DNA from: Desulfobacterales bacterium
GTDB taxonomy: Bacteria > Desulfobacterota > Desulfobacteria > Desulfobacterales > Desulfobacteraceae
DNA: 7,682 bases
Assembly: GCA_022361315.1 (NCBI GenBank)
Contig: JAKSBB010000095.1
Span: 1 to 7,682 of the forward strand
Direction of reading: 5' to 3'
The position numbers were made by a program, and so were the translations under genes. This document shows, piece after piece, positions 6,050-7,682 of the stretch (the first letter of the stretch is position 1; every line of letters starts with the position of its first letter). The notes below the pieces were generated by a model. The model was not told where the DNA came from. It saw nothing but the letters and a program-made list of their open reading frames with translations, and made no database searches.

Positions 6050-6748
6050 ATGTCTTCAACCAATGGAGCCGGTCTTCCCGGTCATGCAGAACTCAGAGAA
6101 GCACTTGTGAATGTGGTTAAGGAATCCAACGGCGGATTCGGCCTGAACATGTGGGCCACCGTAGTTGACCGGGACGGCGTTGTCCGTACCGTTGTGTTTT
6201 CCGGAGAGGACCGGGGGGATCAGTGGCCCGGCAGCCGGGTGATCTCCGCCCAGAAGGCCAATACGGCCAATGCCTTCAGCCTTCCCGGCCTGGCCCTTTC
6301 CACAGCCAACCTCTACAGCGCAGTACAGCCCGGTGGCAGCCTCTACGGCCTACAGCACTCCAATCCCGTGGATACCGCTGTTGCCTATGGCGGGGATTCC
6401 GAAAAAATCGGCACCGAGGCAGACCCCATGGTGGGTAAAAAAATCGGTGGGGTGAACGTATTCGGCGGCGGCCTTCCCCTGTACAACCAGGAAGGCGTTC
6501 TTGTGGGCGCTGTTGGGGTAAGCGGCGACAGTTCCTGTGCAGACCATAATATCGCCTGGAAACTTCGTCATGCCATGAATCTGGATTTCGTTCCAGGAGG
6601 CGTAAGCCCCACCGAAGACGACAATATAGTTTATGACATCGTAGACGGCAAAAGTGAAAGCGGCTGGGGCCATCCGGAATGCGCCCCCGAGGCCACCGAG
6701 ATGGCCAAGGAATTTCCCTCAACCCACCCCATCGGTGTAAAAGCTTAG
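6050..6748 (+). CDS. GlcG/HbpS family haem-binding-type protein
   Basis: A 232-residue soluble protein of the haem_degrading (DUF336, GlcG/HbpS) family. The family hallmarks are present: SAQKANTANAFSLP (66-79) and the glycine-rich GGLPLYNQEGVLVGAVGVSG (140-159), followed by ADHNIAWKLR (164-173). Members such as Streptomyces HbpS bind haem and interact with a sensor kinase; others have unknown ligands. No signal peptide is visible, so a cytosolic location is expected. It is longer than the usual 130-150-residue domain, with an N-terminal extension, an internal insertion and an acidic C-terminal tail ending in a His/Cys/Glu-containing segment (GHPECAPE, 207-214). The ATG has a good ribosome site (AAGGA at 6037-6041, 8 bases upstream). 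It appears monocistronic: a strong hairpin follows the TAG, and the next gene has its own promoter. Its composition is GC-rich, unlike its leader. Confidence 0.85.
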   Translation: MSSTNGAGLPGHAELREALVNVVKESNGGFGLNMWATVVDRDGVVRTVVFSGEDRGDQWPGSRVISAQKANTANAFSLPGLALSTANLYSAVQPGGSLYGLQHSNPVDTAVAYGGDSEKIGTEADPMVGKKIGGVNVFGGGLPLYNQEGVLVGAVGVSGDSSCADHNIAWKLRHAMNLDFVPGGVSPTEDDNIVYDIVDGKSESGWGHPECAPEATEMAKEFPSTHPIGVKA

Positions 6749-6762
6749 CCTGATCTGAAAAT

Positions 6763-6791
6763 CCGGGCGGCAGCATCAGGCTGCTGCCCGG
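6763..6791 (+). terminator. Strong GC-rich hairpin after the haem-binding-type gene
   Basis: CCGGGCGGCAGC (6763-6774) pairs with GCTGCTGCCCGG (6780-6791) over 12 bp with a single G-U wobble and a 5-base loop. It starts 15 bases after the stop codon. The following bases (TCTTACC) form only a poor T-tract, so it could be a terminator or an RNA-stabilising 3' structure. Confidence 0.55.
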
Positions 6792-6870
6792 TCTTACCCG
6801 GTTCCCGATAATATTACTGCATGCCGTCACCTTCCGGTATGTTTTTTAGACCCTTCTCTTATTTCCGGTT

Positions 6871-6899
6871 TTGAATATACTTAAAATCTGGTATATACT
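6871..6899 (+). promoter_or_regulatory. Sigma70-like promoter of the Reg_prop sensor gene
   Basis: TTGAAT (6871-6876; 4 of 6), a 17-base spacer and TATACT (6894-6899; 5 of 6). A second TATACT lies at 6876-6881. The predicted transcript start near 6906 leaves a leader of about 37 bases before the ATG at 6943. Confidence 0.5.
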
Positions 6900-6942
6900 T
6901 TTCTCAATTACACTCGCAATTTAGGATCGGAACCACAGGCCA

Positions 6943-7682
6943 ATGACCTTCCTGACAAGATCTTTCTGTGCGGTACTCCTCTGTCTGCTGTTGCCGGTGC
7001 TTTCGGCCGGAGCTGCGGAACAGATCCGGTTCGAGCCGGGAATCCAAGGCTTGCCCAGACAGCTTGAAGGCAATCTGGTGCGGGATAAAGAGGGGTTTCT
7101 ATGGTTCTGCTATTACGGGGGGGTGGCCCGGTATGACGGGGTGGAAGTTAAATACTACGGCACCGGCCCCGGTTCGGTTTCCGGAGCCGCCACCATGTCT
7201 ATTGCGGTGGACACCAAGGGCAGAATCTGGATTCTGACCAAGGACAACGGGCTCAACCGTTACGATAAAAAAAGTGATACCTTCACCTGGTACACCCATA
7301 ATCCGGATGATCCCCATTCCATTGCCAGCAACAGTTCGGAAAACTTCTGTCCCCAGCGTCTTGCGATACATTCCCGGGGCCATGTGCTGGTGGGCACCGA
7401 TGCCGGTCTGGATATTCTTGACCCGGAAACCGGACGGTTTACCCACCATCGCCATGATCCGGATAATCCGGACAGTATCAGCAGCAACAATATCACCGCC
7501 GTGCTGGAAGCCCCGGACGGAAAAATCTGGGCCGGCACAGCAGGCGGGGGGCTCAACAGCCTTGATCCGGCCACGGGGAAATGGACCCGGTATACCCATG
7601 ATCCGAATAATCCTGCATCCATCAGCAGTAACATTGTCTGGTCACTGCTGGCGGACAGGGACGGCGGAATCTGGGCCGGGAC
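6943..7682 (+). CDS. Reg_prop (two-component regulator propeller) sensor protein, N-terminal part, cut by window edge
   Basis: An open frame of 246 complete codons that runs off the right end. It begins with a signal peptide: positive start, hydrophobic core (CAVLLCLLLPVL, 9-20) and likely cleavage near AGA-AEQ (24-26). What follows is periplasmic and made of beta-propeller blades with the Reg_prop signatures: IWILTKDNGLNRYD, VLVGTDAGLDILDP, KIWAGTAGGGLNSLDP and a final GIWAG. A linker motif repeats at residues 119 (HNPDDPHSIASN), 171 (HDPDNPDSISSN) and 219 (HDPNNPASISSN). In this family the propeller is usually followed by a Y_Y_Y domain, a membrane helix and a histidine kinase (sometimes hybrid) or GGDEF output; that part lies beyond the window. 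It would sense an extracellular ligand. The ATG at 6943 is the first start after an in-frame TAG (6922-6924); the ribosome site is weak. The output domain cannot be known from here. Confidence 0.85.
   Translation, partial: MTFLTRSFCAVLLCLLLPVLSAGAAEQIRFEPGIQGLPRQLEGNLVRDKEGFLWFCYYGGVARYDGVEVKYYGTGPGSVSGAATMSIAVDTKGRIWILTKDNGLNRYDKKSDTFTWYTHNPDDPHSIASNSSENFCPQRLAIHSRGHVLVGTDAGLDILDPETGRFTHHRHDPDNPDSISSNNITAVLEAPDGKIWAGTAGGGLNSLDPATGKWTRYTHDPNNPASISSNIVWSLLADRDGGIWAG

Overview
The window looks like a chromosomal segment of a Gram-negative, probably anaerobic Desulfobacterota (Desulfobacteraceae-like) bacterium. This is an inference from protein style: a PAS/HisKA protein without a kinase domain, a cysteine-rich DUF3795 protein, a Reg_prop sensor, and a Kef-type antiporter fused to a PTS EIIA domain. 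No rRNA, tRNA, CRISPR array, insertion sequence or phage gene was seen. Base composition is mixed: the antiporter, the haem-binding-type gene and the Reg_prop gene are GC-rich, while the PAS/HisKA gene, the DUF3795 gene and the intergenic regions are clearly more AT-rich.

Layout from left to right. (1) 62-2554, minus: a multidomain CPA2 cation:proton antiporter with a cytoplasmic TrkA-like regulatory part and a C-terminal EIIA-like domain. (2) 2555-2793: a divergent promoter region with a sigma70-like promoter for each flanking gene and a 13-bp palindrome between them. (3) 2794-3453, plus: a short PAS + HisKA protein that keeps the phospho-acceptor His box but has no ATPase domain. (4) 3499-5154, minus: an OleC-like acyl-AMP-forming ligase / beta-lactone synthetase, convergent with the PAS gene. 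(5) 5270-5728, minus: a DUF3795 protein with 16 cysteines, possibly co-transcribed with the ligase. (6) 5729-6049: an AT-rich divergent intergenic region packed with inverted repeats. (7) 6050-6748, plus: a GlcG/HbpS (haem_degrading) family protein. (8) 6763-6791: a strong hairpin. (9) 6943-7682, plus: the N-terminal part of a secreted or membrane-anchored two-component regulator propeller (Reg_prop) sensor, cut by the window edge.

The genes do not form one obvious operon. Signalling and ion homeostasis recur: an antiporter with a potential phosphorylation input, an orphan His-phosphotransfer-like sensor, and a periplasmic propeller sensor beside a possible haem-sensing protein. The most interesting points are the orphan PAS-HisKA protein, the antiporter-EIIA fusion, and the hairpin-rich leader of the HbpS-like gene, where two hairpins compete with a third alternative pairing. 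No wholly new defence or mobile system was found.
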